From an uncultured Oscillospiraceae bacterium (GTDB lineage: Bacteria; Bacillota; Clostridia; Oscillospirales; Oscillospiraceae): DNA of 64,000 nucleotides. The notes beneath the pieces were generated by a model. That model did not search any database and was not told where the DNA came from. It was given only the letters and a program-made list of their open reading frames with translations. Positions 22,183 through 30,916 of the stretch are shown here, piece by piece. How positions within the stretch are numbered: the stretch's first letter is position 1; every line of letters starts with the position of its first letter. The position numbers and the translations under genes are program-made. The DNA lies in NCBI GenBank assembly GCA_947581795.1, contig CANPVS010000009.1, forward strand, positions 1 through 64,000, in the 5' to 3' direction.

Positions 22183-22412
22183 TCATCGGATTCCCAACAC
22201 GTCTTCGGCAAACCATTCATTGAAATATCTGCCCCCGGCGACGGCCTCTACCGCGTCGTCGGACAGTTCGCCGGCCACGGAGTTCTTCACCCGGTCCAAC
22301 AGGGCCTGCGCCTGCTCCAGGGTCAACTCTTTGCCGTGCTCCTTCGCGATGGCGACCACTTCTTCAGGAGTCTTTACCCCCCCAGGAGCTCTTTCAGCAT
22401 TTTCTCGTTCAT
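22183..22412 (-). pseudogene. Nif11-like RiPP precursor peptide gene, frameshifted in a G tract
   Basis: A strong site (AGAAGGAGACACACC) precedes ATG 22412, which reads MNEKMLKELLGG and stops at 22374. Adding one G to the 7-G tract (22377-22383) would continue in frame into VKTPEEVVAIAKEHGKELTL, then EQAQALLDRV and SDDAVEAVAGG, a Nif11-type leader ending in a Gly-Gly cleavage site. The short core RYFNEWFAEDVLGIR follows. The restored product would be about 75 aa. The shift may be a real mutation, a phase-variable switch or an assembly error. The core lacks Cys, Ser and Thr but has Tyr, Phe and Trp. Confidence 0.75.
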
Positions 22413-22547
22413 GGTGTGTCTCCTTCTGAAAATGTATTTGAAACGCACATGCGTCGTTTCCCCACTTTTTGTTCCGTCTCTTTATACGTTTCACCGGGGC
22501 AAATGGGCCAACACGAAATAAAATTCCTTCTGAATGAAATTTTAACA

Positions 22548-22584
22548 CGTCAGGGCCGGCGTCTTCAACGCGCCGGCCCTGACG
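22548..22584. terminator. Strong hairpin between the island and yigZ
   Basis: 14-bp stem CGTCAGGGCCGGCG/CGCCGGCCCTGACG with a 9-nt loop. T-rich on the plus side (TTTTCGG) and A/T-rich on the minus side, so possibly bidirectional. Its right arm contains the first bases of the second 32-bp repeat. Confidence 0.55.
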
Positions 22585-22611
22585 TTTTCGGAATCAAACC
22601 TGACTTTTACG
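22580..22611. repeat. 32-bp direct repeat, right copy
   Basis: Identical to 20989-21020; ends 18 bp before the yigZ stop codon. Confidence 0.9.
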
Positions 22612-22628
22612 AAATCCCAAGCCTTTTC

Positions 22629-23240
22629 TTATCGTTCTGACGGCGTTGCCGCCGCTCGTCCATTGGTAGCATCCGTCACCCACCGGGAGAAATCCTCCGT
22701 CTTATCCGCCAGGAGCCGCACGGTGAGCTTTGCCCGGTCCGGGTCGGACTCATAGTCGCTCTCCAGAAGCGCCCCCTCGTACTCCCGGATCAGCCGGTGG
22801 ACCCGGTCCACGCTGTCCCAGGGGCAGGCCACGGTGAGCTCCGCCGTCTCCGGGTCAGGCTCGGTCCCCGCGTCCGCCAGGGCCAGGCTGGCCGCCCTGG
22901 AATAGGCCCGGACCAGGCCGCCGCTGCCCAGCAGGGTGCCCCCGAAGTACCGGGTCACCACGCACAGCGCGCCGTACAGGTCCGCCCCCTTCAGCACCGC
23001 CGCCATGGGCCCGCCCGCGGTGCCGCCCGGCTCCCCGTCGTCGGACCAGCGGGTCGCCCCGTCGGGCATCACCCAGGCCCAGCAGTGGTGCCGGGCATCG
23101 GGGTATTTTTTCTTTACCTGGGCCAGATATTCTTTGGCCTCGTTCTCATCGGCCACAGGGAACGCCTCCCCGATGAACCGGGAGCGCTTTTCCTCGTACT
23201 CCCCGGTGCCATAGCCCCGAAGGCGCATCCGCTCACCCAT
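22629..23240 (-). CDS. YigZ/IMPACT family protein
   Basis: 203 aa from the ATG at 23240, which overlaps the hflX stop (ATGGGTGA). The UPF0029/IMPACT domain includes EEKRSRFIGEAFPV, DARHHCWAWVM, WSDDGEPGGTAGGPM and VVTRYFGGTLLGSGGLVRAYS. The C-terminal DUF1949 domain follows, with its EYEGALLESDYESD part. Members are small, conserved proteins of unclear function; IMPACT relatives act on translation control in eukaryotes. Coupled to hflX, also a ribosome-linked gene. The last ~10 residues are low-complexity. Confidence 0.88.
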   Translation of the reverse strand: MGERMRLRGYGTGEYEEKRSRFIGEAFPVADENEAKEYLAQVKKKYPDARHHCWAWVMPDGATRWSDDGEPGGTAGGPMAAVLKGADLYGALCVVTRYFGGTLLGSGGLVRAYSRAASLALADAGTEPDPETAELTVACPWDSVDRVHRLIREYEGALLESDYESDPDRAKLTVRLLADKTEDFSRWVTDATNGRAAATPSER

Positions 23241-24504
23241 GGCGCTCCACCTCATAGGGGCGTACCGCGTCCCGCAGCGCCGGCCGCACCACGGCCAGCA
23301 CCTCCGCGCCCTCGTCCGTGTACCGCACGTCCAGGACGTTCGCCTCCCGGCGCAGCCGTTCCACCAGCCCGCTCTGATCGTAGGGCACCCGCAGCTCCAC
23401 TCTTGTCAGGTCCCCGCTCAGCTTCCGGCCAACGGCGTACAGCAGCGCGGCGGTACCCTCCCCCGTCCGGGCGCAGACGCATATCTCGTCCTCGCCGGAG
23501 GGCAGGCGCCCGAAGTAGGCGTCACATTTATTATATACCCGCAGGCAGGGGGTCTGCCCCGCCCCCAGGCGGACGATCAGGTCGTCCACCACCCGGGCCT
23601 GGGTCTCCCAGTCTGGGTTGGAGATGTCGATGACGTGCAGGAGAAGGTCGGCGTAGGTCAGCTCCTCCAGCGTGGCCTTGAAGGCGTCCACCAGCTCCGT
23701 GGGCAGCTTTCGGATGAAGCCCACCGTGTCGCTGAGAAGAGCCTGTCCCCCCTCGGCCAGGTCCAGCCGCCGGGTAGTGGTGTCCAGGGTGTCGAAGAGC
23801 CTGTCCCCGGTCTGGATGCTGTCCCCGGTGAGGGTATTCAAAAGCGTGCTCTTGCCCGCGTTGGTGTAGCCCACCAGGGCCACCACGGGCACGGCGTTTC
23901 GCTCCCGCTGCCGCCGCTGGGTGCCCCGGACCCGGCGCACCTGCTCCAATTCCTCGGAAAGCTTCTGGATGCGCCGGCGGATGTGCCGCCGGTCCGTCTC
24001 CAGCTGTGTCTCGCCGGGGCCCCGGGTGCCGATGGGGGCGGATGTGCCCGCCTGGCGCTTTAAGTGTGTCCACATGCCCGTGAGCCGGGGCAGCAGATAC
24101 CGGTACTGGGCAAGCTCCACCTGCAGCTTGCCCTCTCTTGTATGGGCCCGCTGGGCGAAGATGTCCAAAATGAGCCCGGTCCTGTCCAGCACCCGGACCC
24201 CCAAAGCCTCCTCCAGCACCCGTGCCTGGGAGGGCGTCAGGTCGTTGTCGAACATCACAAGGTCGCAGCCCTCGTTCTCCACCAGGTCCTTCAATTCCTG
24301 GACCTTGCCCATTCCCAGAAAGCTGTGGGGGTTCGGCTTGTCCCTGGTCTGGAGCACCGCGCCCACGGGCTCGGCCCCCGCCGTCTCGGCGAGCCGCCAC
24401 AGCTCGTCCATGGACACGTCGTCGCTGCGCTCCGCCTGGTCCATGCTGGCCGCCGCGAGGCCCGCCAACGCGGCCCGTTCCTTTTTTACCGTCGTATCCT
24501 GTAT
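23233..24504 (-). CDS. hflX: Ribosome-associated GTPase HflX, apparent ATA start
   Basis: About 423 aa. HflX binds 50S subunits and splits stalled or hibernating ribosomes. The N-terminal domain ends with GTRGPGETQLETDRR, and the G domain has VALVGYTNAGKSTLLN (G1), LSDTVGFIRKLP (G3) and YNKCD (G4). The track ORF begins far upstream inside dnaE without a start signal. AAGGAG is positioned for ATA at 24502-24504. No ATG, GTG or TTG lies between it and the conserved segment VKKERAALAGL. The first TTG and ATG further down would cut into that segment. Start therefore uncertain. Confidence 0.88.
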   Translation of the reverse strand: MQDTTVKKERAALAGLAAASMDQAERSDDVSMDELWRLAETAGAEPVGAVLQTRDKPNPHSFLGMGKVQELKDLVENEGCDLVMFDNDLTPSQARVLEEALGVRVLDRTGLILDIFAQRAHTREGKLQVELAQYRYLLPRLTGMWTHLKRQAGTSAPIGTRGPGETQLETDRRHIRRRIQKLSEELEQVRRVRGTQRRQRERNAVPVVALVGYTNAGKSTLLNTLTGDSIQTGDRLFDTLDTTTRRLDLAEGGQALLSDTVGFIRKLPTELVDAFKATLEELTYADLLLHVIDISNPDWETQARVVDDLIVRLGAGQTPCLRVYNKCDAYFGRLPSGEDEICVCARTGEGTAALLYAVGRKLSGDLTRVELRVPYDQSGLVERLRREANVLDVRYTDEGAEVLAVVRPALRDAVRPYEVERHG

Positions 24505-24521
24505 GGCTGTATCTCTCCTTC

Positions 24522-27500
24522 TTACTTGACCACTACGTTGGACTCGCCCAATGTCTCCTTCAGCTCCTCCACCAGGGCCGGATGGATGAGGCACCGGGCG
24601 CCCATGCGCTTTTTCGTGTCCTCGAAGTACACCACCATGCTTTCCGTGCCGGGGAACATATTGAGCACCAGCTCGATGTGGTGGAAGGCCGGATGGCTCC
24701 GGCTTGGCACCTTTGCCCAGAGGGTCTGCCCGCCCCCGCTCATGGGCGTGACAGGCGCGGGCACCGGGGCCGGCGTCCGCCGTCCGGCGTAGCCTCCGTC
24801 CCGGGCGGCGTTTTTGATGGCGGCGATGGCGTTGTCCTCCAGGCCGTCCAAAGGGTAGGCCGCGTCCAGCATGAGCTGGGGGTCCTTCTCGTCCCGGACG
24901 GAGATGCGCCCGGCGCAGCACACCGCCGCGTTTTCACGGAGGTACGCCCCGCCCTGGTCCAGCGCCCGCTGGAAGGCCAAAAGCTCCATGGAACCGGAGT
25001 CATCCTCCAGCGTCACATAGCTCATCAAGGTATTGTTCTTTGTGGTCCGGGTCCTGGCGGCGGACACCACTCCCGCCAGGATCACGTACTGTCCATCGTG
25101 GAACCGGCTGGGACCCTCCTCGCCGGTGAAGTCCTCCATGATGGCGCCGATAGAGGCGGCCCCCAGCTTCCGGGCGGTGCCCCGGTAGCCGTCCATGGGG
25201 TGGCCGGTGAGGTACAGGCCCGTGGTCTGCTTCTCCATCTCCATCTTCTCCCGGTCCGTGAACTCCTCCACGTCGGGCAGCTCCAATGTGGAGGCGGGCT
25301 CGCCCCCATCCATATCCATGGAGAACAGGTCGAACTGGCCCTCCACGTTCTTCCGCCCGGCGGAGTTCACCCCCTCCAGGACCTTGTCCAGCACCTGCAG
25401 GAGGACCTTGCGCTTGTAGCCCATGGAGTCAAATGCCCCGGCCCGGATGAGGCTCTCCACCGGCCGGCGGTTCAGCTCCTTGCCGTAGAGCCGGCGGCAG
25501 AACTCGTCAAAGGCGGTGAAGGGGCCGGAGGCCTCCCGCTCCGCCATGAGTTCGTTCACGAATCCCCGGCCCACGCCCTTCACGGCGGCCAGGCCGAAGC
25601 GGATGTTGCGCCCCGCCACGGTGAAGTCCGCGTCGGACTCGTTCACGTCCGGGGGCAGCAGGTCGATGCCCATGGCCTTGCACTCGGCGATATACTCCGC
25701 CACCTTCCCGGGCATGTCCAGCACGCTGGTGAGGAGCGCGGCCATGTACTCCCGGGGCCAGTGGCGCTTCATCCAGGCGGTCCGGTAGGCCACCACGGCG
25801 TAGCACACCGCGTGGGCCTTGTTGAAGGCGTAGGAGGCGAAATCCAGTATCTCGTCGTAAATGCTGTTGGCGATGTCCTCGGAAACGCCGCTCGCGAGAC
25901 ACCCGGGGATGCCCCGGGCCGGGTCGCCGTAGACGAAGGCCTTCCGCTCGGCGTCGATGACGTCGTGTTTTTTCTTGGACATGGCCCGGCGGATCATGTC
26001 CGCCTGGCCCAGGGAGAACCCCGCCAGGCGCTGGAAAATGCTGATGACCTGCTCCTGGTAGACGATGCACCCGTAAGTCACGTCCAGGATGGGCCGCAGC
26101 AGCTCGTGCTTATAGGTCACCCGCTCCGGGTGGGAGGCGCACTCCAAAAACCGGGGGATGGACTCCATAGGGCCCGGCCGGTACAGGGCTATCACGGCGG
26201 TAATGTCCTCGATGGACCGGGGTTTCAGGCCCGTACACACGCCGGTCATACCCGCGGACTCCAGCTGGAACACCCCGCTGGTATGGCCCTCGGAGAGCAT
26301 GCGGAAGGTCTCCGGATCGTCCTCGGGAAGCTGGTCCGCCCGGAAGTCCGGCTGCGCACGGCGCACCAGCGTTTCCGCGTCCTTCAGGACCGTCAGGTTC
26401 CTGAGGCCCAGAAAGTCCATTTTCAGAAGGCCCAGCTGTTCCAGCGTCACCATGTCGAACTGGCAGACGATGGACTCGTCGTTCCGGGCCAAAGGTACAT
26501 AGTTGGTGAGGGGCTTGGCCGAGATGACCACGCCGGCGGCGTGGGTGGAGGCATGGCGGGGCATGCCCTCCAGCGCCCGGGCGGTGTCGATGAGGTTTTT
26601 GATCCGCTCATCGGAGTCGTACATCTCCTTGAGGGGCTTCGACAGCCGCAGGGCCTCGTTCAATGTCATGCCCAGGGCCCAGGGCACGTTTTTCGCCACC
26701 GCGTCCGTCTCGGCGTAACCCACGTTCAGCACCCGGCCCACGTCCCGGATGGCGGCCCGGGCCGCCATGGTGCCGAAGGTGACAATCTGGGCCACGTGGT
26801 CCGCGCCGTACTTCTCCGTCACGTAGTCTATCACTTCGCCCCGGCGGCGGACACAGAAGTCCATGTCGATATCCGGCATGGTCACCCGCTCCGGGTTCAG
26901 AAACCGCTCGAAGAAGAGTTTATATTTGATGGGGTCCACGTCGGTGATGTGCAGGGTGTAACTCACCACGGACCCGGCGGCGGAACCGCGGCCCGGGCCC
27001 ACGGGGATGTCCCGGCCCTTGGCGAAGGCGATGAAGTCCCAGACGATGAGGAAGTAGTCCACGAACCCCATCTGGCGGATCACGCCCAGCTCGTAGTCCA
27101 GCTGTTTGGTGTGCTCCTCCCCGTAATCGGGGTACCGCTCCGCCAGACCCTGGTAGCACAGCTTTTTCAGGTACTCGAAGCTGTCCGTCTCCCCGGCGGG
27201 GAGTTGGAACCGGGGCAGGTGGTAGTTGCCGAACTCAAAGTCGAAGCTGCACAGCTCCGCCACCTTCACGGTGTTGTCGTACGCCTCGGGGAAGTCCGGG
27301 AACAGGGAACGCATCTCCTCCTCGGATTTGAGGTACATCTCCTGGCCGGTGAACTTCATCCGGTCCGGGTCGTCCACGGTCTTGCCCGTCTGGATGCACA
27401 TGAGCACGTCCTGGATGGGGGCGTCCGTCTTTTTCAGGTAGTGGGCGTCGTTGGTGACCACCATGGGGATGCCCGTCTCCTCATGGATGCGGATAAGGCC

Positions 27501-28061
27501 CTGGGCGGCCCGGCGCTCCTCCGGGATGCCGTGGTCCTGCAGTTCCAGGTAAAACCCGTCCTCGCCGAACAGGTCCCGCAGCTCCAGGGCCCGGGCCTTG
27601 GCCGCCTCGTACTGGCCGTTCACGATCTTCTGGGGGATGTCCCCGGCGAGACAGGCCGACAGGCAGATGAGCCCCTCGGCGTGTTCATGCAGAAGGTCCC
27701 AGTCTATCCGGGGGCGAATATAAAAGCCGTTCACGAACCCCTCGCTCACCAGCTTGCAGAGGTTATGGTAGCCCGTCTCGTTCCGGCACAGGAGGATGAG
27801 GTGGGAGTAGTTGTTGTCCACGCCGTACTCCTTGTCCGTCCGGCCCCGGGGCGCCACGTACACCTCGCAGCCGATGATGGGCTTCACGTCCGCCTTCCGG
27901 CAGGCGCGGTAAAAGTCCACCACGCCGTACATGACCCCGTGGTCGGTGACGGCCAGGGCGTCCTGGCCCATCTCCTTGGCCCGGACCGCCATCTCATCGA
28001 TGCGGCAGGCCCCGTCCAGGAGGCTGTACTCACTGTGGACATGAAGGTGTACGAAGCTCAT
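24522..28061 (-). CDS. dnaE: DNA polymerase III subunit alpha DnaE
   Basis: 1179 aa replicative polymerase of the DnaE1 type. The N-terminal PHP domain starts VHLHVHSEYSLLDGACR. The palm contains GPGRGSAAGSVVSYTLHITDVDP and MPDIDMDFC with catalytic aspartates. A helix-hairpin-helix region (RNIRFGLAAVKGVGRGFV) and a C-terminal OB fold (YVILAGVVSAARTRTT) follow. Starts with ATG overlapping the whiA stop by 4 bp, so translation is coupled. In Firmicutes DnaE usually works with PolC, which is not in the window. Confidence 0.97.
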   Translation of the reverse strand: MSFVHLHVHSEYSLLDGACRIDEMAVRAKEMGQDALAVTDHGVMYGVVDFYRACRKADVKPIIGCEVYVAPRGRTDKEYGVDNNYSHLILLCRNETGYHNLCKLVSEGFVNGFYIRPRIDWDLLHEHAEGLICLSACLAGDIPQKIVNGQYEAAKARALELRDLFGEDGFYLELQDHGIPEERRAAQGLIRIHEETGIPMVVTNDAHYLKKTDAPIQDVLMCIQTGKTVDDPDRMKFTGQEMYLKSEEEMRSLFPDFPEAYDNTVKVAELCSFDFEFGNYHLPRFQLPAGETDSFEYLKKLCYQGLAERYPDYGEEHTKQLDYELGVIRQMGFVDYFLIVWDFIAFAKGRDIPVGPGRGSAAGSVVSYTLHITDVDPIKYKLFFERFLNPERVTMPDIDMDFCVRRRGEVIDYVTEKYGADHVAQIVTFGTMAARAAIRDVGRVLNVGYAETDAVAKNVPWALGMTLNEALRLSKPLKEMYDSDERIKNLIDTARALEGMPRHASTHAAGVVISAKPLTNYVPLARNDESIVCQFDMVTLEQLGLLKMDFLGLRNLTVLKDAETLVRRAQPDFRADQLPEDDPETFRMLSEGHTSGVFQLESAGMTGVCTGLKPRSIEDITAVIALYRPGPMESIPRFLECASHPERVTYKHELLRPILDVTYGCIVYQEQVISIFQRLAGFSLGQADMIRRAMSKKKHDVIDAERKAFVYGDPARGIPGCLASGVSEDIANSIYDEILDFASYAFNKAHAVCYAVVAYRTAWMKRHWPREYMAALLTSVLDMPGKVAEYIAECKAMGIDLLPPDVNESDADFTVAGRNIRFGLAAVKGVGRGFVNELMAEREASGPFTAFDEFCRRLYGKELNRRPVESLIRAGAFDSMGYKRKVLLQVLDKVLEGVNSAGRKNVEGQFDLFSMDMDGGEPASTLELPDVEEFTDREKMEMEKQTTGLYLTGHPMDGYRGTARKLGAASIGAIMEDFTGEEGPSRFHDGQYVILAGVVSAARTRTTKNNTLMSYVTLEDDSGSMELLAFQRALDQGGAYLRENAAVCCAGRISVRDEKDPQLMLDAAYPLDGLEDNAIAAIKNAARDGGYAGRRTPAPVPAPVTPMSGGGQTLWAKVPSRSHPAFHHIELVLNMFPGTESMVVYFEDTKKRMGARCLIHPALVEELKETLGESNVVVK

Positions 28062-28972
28062 ATCTTCTCCTCATTGACGGCGCGGGCAAGCTCCAGGAGC
28101 TTTCTCAGCCGGTGGTTCATGCAGCTTTTCGTCACGGTTGGATAGGCCAGCTGGGCCAGGTCCGACAGGGAGCAGGAGGGGTTCGCAATGCGCAGCAGCG
28201 CCGTCTCCTGCAGCGCCGGGGGCAGGGCGTCCAGCCCCGGTCCCGCCTCGATGGCCCGGATGGCGGCCAGCTGCTCCGCCGCCGCGTCGGTGATCTTGTC
28301 GGCGTTGGCCATGTCGCAGTTGGTGAGCCGGTTCATGGCGTTGGCCATGTGCTTTTCCGCCTTGGCCTCCATGATGCCCATGGCGGAGACGCTGGCCCCA
28401 AGAGTCACCAGAAAGTCCTCGATGACCCCGCTGCGCTTAAAATACGTGATCCATGTCCGGCCCCGCACCGCGTCCCGGGGCTCGAAGCCCATCTCCAGGA
28501 GAAGGGCGTGGCTCTCCCGGCACACGCTTTCGTGGCCGGTGGCCAGTTCCAGGTGGTAGCTGCGGCGGGGGTCCGTGACGCTGCCGCCGGCGAGAAACGC
28601 TCCCCGCAGGAAGGACACCCGGTCACACTCCTGCTCCACTACCGCGAGGTTGATGTGGTGGGACACCGCCCGGTCCGGGTCGTAGCCGAAGGCGGTGAAA
28701 ATGGCCCGGAGCTTGTCCGGGTCGGTGATGAGAAAAGACCGCTTTCCCGCCCCGTCCTCGGGGGGCAGCACGTCGAAATCCACGTTGAAGGCCCTGCGGA
28801 ACAGCTTGGGCAGCCGGGCGGCAAAGGCGTCGCTCTCGGTCAAGATCCGGATCTGTCCCAGGGAGAAGGTGTTGGCGTACAAGAGCACCCCGTAGGCCTC
28901 CGCCAGGGCGCAGCACCGGCGGGTGAGCCCCGCCCGGCACAGCTCCGCCTTCACATCCGATGAAAAGCTCAT
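28058..28972 (-). CDS. whiA: DNA-binding protein WhiA
   Basis: 304 aa. WhiA joins a degenerate LAGLIDADG homing-endonuclease fold (residues about 90-215, FLRGAFLAGGSVTDPRRSYHLE and GVIEDFLVTLGAS) to a C-terminal sporulation-regulator-type HTH (SLSDLAQLAYPTVTKSCMNHRLRKL). In Firmicutes it affects cell division and chromosome segregation. Overlaps rapZ and dnaE by 4 bp at both ends, in the common rapZ-whiA cluster; the yvcK gene expected between them is absent. Confidence 0.96.
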   Translation of the reverse strand: MSFSSDVKAELCRAGLTRRCCALAEAYGVLLYANTFSLGQIRILTESDAFAARLPKLFRRAFNVDFDVLPPEDGAGKRSFLITDPDKLRAIFTAFGYDPDRAVSHHINLAVVEQECDRVSFLRGAFLAGGSVTDPRRSYHLELATGHESVCRESHALLLEMGFEPRDAVRGRTWITYFKRSGVIEDFLVTLGASVSAMGIMEAKAEKHMANAMNRLTNCDMANADKITDAAAEQLAAIRAIEAGPGLDALPPALQETALLRIANPSCSLSDLAQLAYPTVTKSCMNHRLRKLLELARAVNEEKI

Positions 28973-29820
28973 GCCCCGCCGCCCAGCTCCCGGTGTATCA
29001 CCGTCACGGCGGCCTTGTCCTTCAGCGCCTCGGCCAAGGCCTGGGCCATGGCCACGCTCCGGTGGCGGCCGCCGGTGCAGCCCACCGCCACGGTGAGCTC
29101 CCGCCGGTCCGCCTCAAAGAGGGGGATGGTCAGCTCCATCAGTTCCGTGAGCTTCGCCAGCATGGCCTGGGCGTGGCCATTTTTAAAGACGAAGTCCGCC
29201 ACAGGCTGGTCCAGCCCGGTGAGCTCCGCCAGGTCCGGCTCGTAGTAGGGGTTGGGCAGGCACCGCACGTCGAAGACCATGTCCGCCTCCGGGGGCAAGC
29301 CCCGCTTATAGCCAAAGCTCATCACCGTCACGGCGAAGGGCAGTTCCTGCTGGTCAAGGCACCGGCATATCTTCGCCTTCAGCTGATTGAGGGGGGCCGC
29401 GTCCGTGCAGATGATGTAGTCCGCCCGCTCGCGGACAGGCGCGAGAAACTCCCGCTCCCGCTCCACCGCCTGGGCGATGGTCTGGCCCCGTCTTCCCAAA
29501 GGATGGGGCCGGCGGGACTCCTTATACCGGCGGATGAGGGTCTGCGTCTCCGCCTCCAGGTAGAGCATCTTTACGGTGCAGTCCAGCTCTTTGAGCTCGT
29601 CCAGCGCCTGGGTGAGCTCGGAGCAGTCCGTCACGCTCCGGGCGTCCATCACCAGGGCCACCCGCTCATACCGGCCGTGGGTGGCCAGGCACAGCGCCGC
29701 GAACCTGCCCAACAGCGCCGCCGGCAGGTTGTCCACGCAGTAATAGCCCAGGTCCTCGCATATGTCCGCGGCCCGGGTCTTGCCCGCGCCCGAGAGGCCC
29801 GTGATGATGAGAAATTCCAT
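28969..29820 (-). CDS. rapZ: RNase adapter protein RapZ (YvcJ)
   Basis: 283 aa P-loop protein. Walker A is GLSGAGKT at residues 8-15. A Walker-B-like segment and the C-terminal domain (FGYKRGLPPEADMVFDVRCLPNPYY, then VGCTGGRHRSVAMAQAL) are all present. In E. coli it guides RNase E to the GlmZ RNA; in B. subtilis YvcJ is a nucleotide-binding protein with a broader role. Transcribed murB-rapZ-whiA-dnaE on the minus strand with tiny gaps. Function in this organism is inferred from the family. Confidence 0.95.
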   Translation of the reverse strand: MEFLIITGLSGAGKTRAADICEDLGYYCVDNLPAALLGRFAALCLATHGRYERVALVMDARSVTDCSELTQALDELKELDCTVKMLYLEAETQTLIRRYKESRRPHPLGRRGQTIAQAVEREREFLAPVRERADYIICTDAAPLNQLKAKICRCLDQQELPFAVTVMSFGYKRGLPPEADMVFDVRCLPNPYYEPDLAELTGLDQPVADFVFKNGHAQAMLAKLTELMELTIPLFEADRRELTVAVGCTGGRHRSVAMAQALAEALKDKAAVTVIHRELGGGA

Positions 29821-29822
29821 TT

Positions 29823-30734
29823 CTATCTCCCCAGTACCAGCACTTCCGGCTCCAGCAGGATGCCGTTTCTGGCAAAAACCGTCTTTTGGATGTGGTCCAT
29901 GAGCCGCAGGATGTCGGCGCAGGTGGCGCCGCCCGCGTTCACCACGAACCCCGCGTGTTTTTCCGATACCTGGGCCCCGCCTATGGTGAAGCCCCGCAGG
30001 CCCGCCTGGTCGATGAGGGCCGCCGCGTAGCCGCCCACGGGCCGCTTGAAGGTGCTGCCCGCCGAGGGCATATCCAGGGGCTGGCTGGCCCGGCGCTTCG
30101 CGGCCAGCTCCCGCATTTTGCCCTGAATGGCGTCCCGGTCCCCGGAGGACAGGGCGAAGGAGGTGCGCAGTATGACCACCTCCCGGCCCGAAAAGGCGCT
30201 GTGCCGGTAGGCGAATTCATGTTCCTCGCCCTTGGCGGTCCGCAGGACCAGTTCCTCGTCCAGATATTCCGTCTCCGCCACGGCGTCTTTCAGCTCCCCG
30301 CCGTAGGCGCCCGCGTTCATGACCACGCCGCCGCCCACGCTGCCGGGGATGCCGTGGGCGAATTCCAGGCCCGTGAGCCCGGCGTCCGCCGCGGCCATGG
30401 CCGCCGCCGCCAATGTGGCGCCGCAGTCCGCCGTGACGGTATTGCCCTCCACGGTCACCTGCCCCACGCCGGGGCAGGAGGCCACCACGAACCGGTCCAG
30501 CCCCTCGTCCGGGGGCAGGATGTTGGTGCCGTTGCCGATGATGAGGGGCTTCACCCCCCGCTCCCGCAGCAAGCGGCAGAGGGTTTCCAACTCCGCCGCC
30601 GACCGGGGCAGGGCCATGGCCGCCGCGGGGCCGCCCACCCGGAAGGAGCAATGCTCCGCCATGGGCTCCCGCTCCCGCAGGTCCAGCTCCGGCATTGCCG
30701 CGCGTATGTCGTTAGCCAGCTTTGAATAGTCCAT
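29823..30734 (-). CDS. murB: UDP-N-acetylenolpyruvoylglucosamine reductase MurB
   Basis: 303 aa from the ATG at 30734; the track start 62 codons earlier gives a low-complexity Arg-rich leader. FAD enzyme reducing UDP-GlcNAc-enolpyruvate to UDP-MurNAc in peptidoglycan synthesis. Motifs are HCSFRVGGPA, VIGNGTNIL, EFAHGIPGSVGGGVVMNAGAYGGE, YRHSAF and PSAGSTFKRP. The catalytic Ser is in the SAGSTFKRP motif. Type II-like loop lengths typical of Firmicutes. Between this start and hprK lie about 180 bp with a GTTTGAAAGGG inverted repeat. Confidence 0.95.
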   Translation of the reverse strand: MDYSKLANDIRAAMPELDLREREPMAEHCSFRVGGPAAAMALPRSAAELETLCRLLRERGVKPLIIGNGTNILPPDEGLDRFVVASCPGVGQVTVEGNTVTADCGATLAAAAMAAADAGLTGLEFAHGIPGSVGGGVVMNAGAYGGELKDAVAETEYLDEELVLRTAKGEEHEFAYRHSAFSGREVVILRTSFALSSGDRDAIQGKMRELAAKRRASQPLDMPSAGSTFKRPVGGYAAALIDQAGLRGFTIGGAQVSEKHAGFVVNAGGATCADILRLMDHIQKTVFARNGILLEPEVLVLGR

Positions 30735-30916
30735 AAAGCCTCGCAGAGTTTGCGCCCGCAGGCGCAAATAAAGTGGGATGATTTTTCCGGGGGCGTGTAC
30801 CTCGGAAAAATCTCTTATCGGCCCGCAAACGTGAACGCACCGTCCATCGGACGGGGCGCTTTGCGCTGCAGCGGGCCGCCGCCTTCTCGTTTGAAAGGGT
30901 CTCCCTTTCAAACGAC

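Larger units (their letters stand above)
20989..22611. other. Small island bounded by 32-bp direct repeats
   Basis: Holds a plus-strand unknown gene with its own promoter, a variant of the dispersed repeat and a frameshifted Nif11-like gene. Loss by recombination between the repeats would leave dgt next to yigZ. No recombinase gene lies inside. Confidence 0.6.

Noticed and set aside
24222-28145. 1307-aa plus-strand ORF across dnaE and hflX
   Set aside because: Antisense shadow of well supported genes in high-GC DNA; His/Gly/Leu-rich with no domain or ribosome-binding site.
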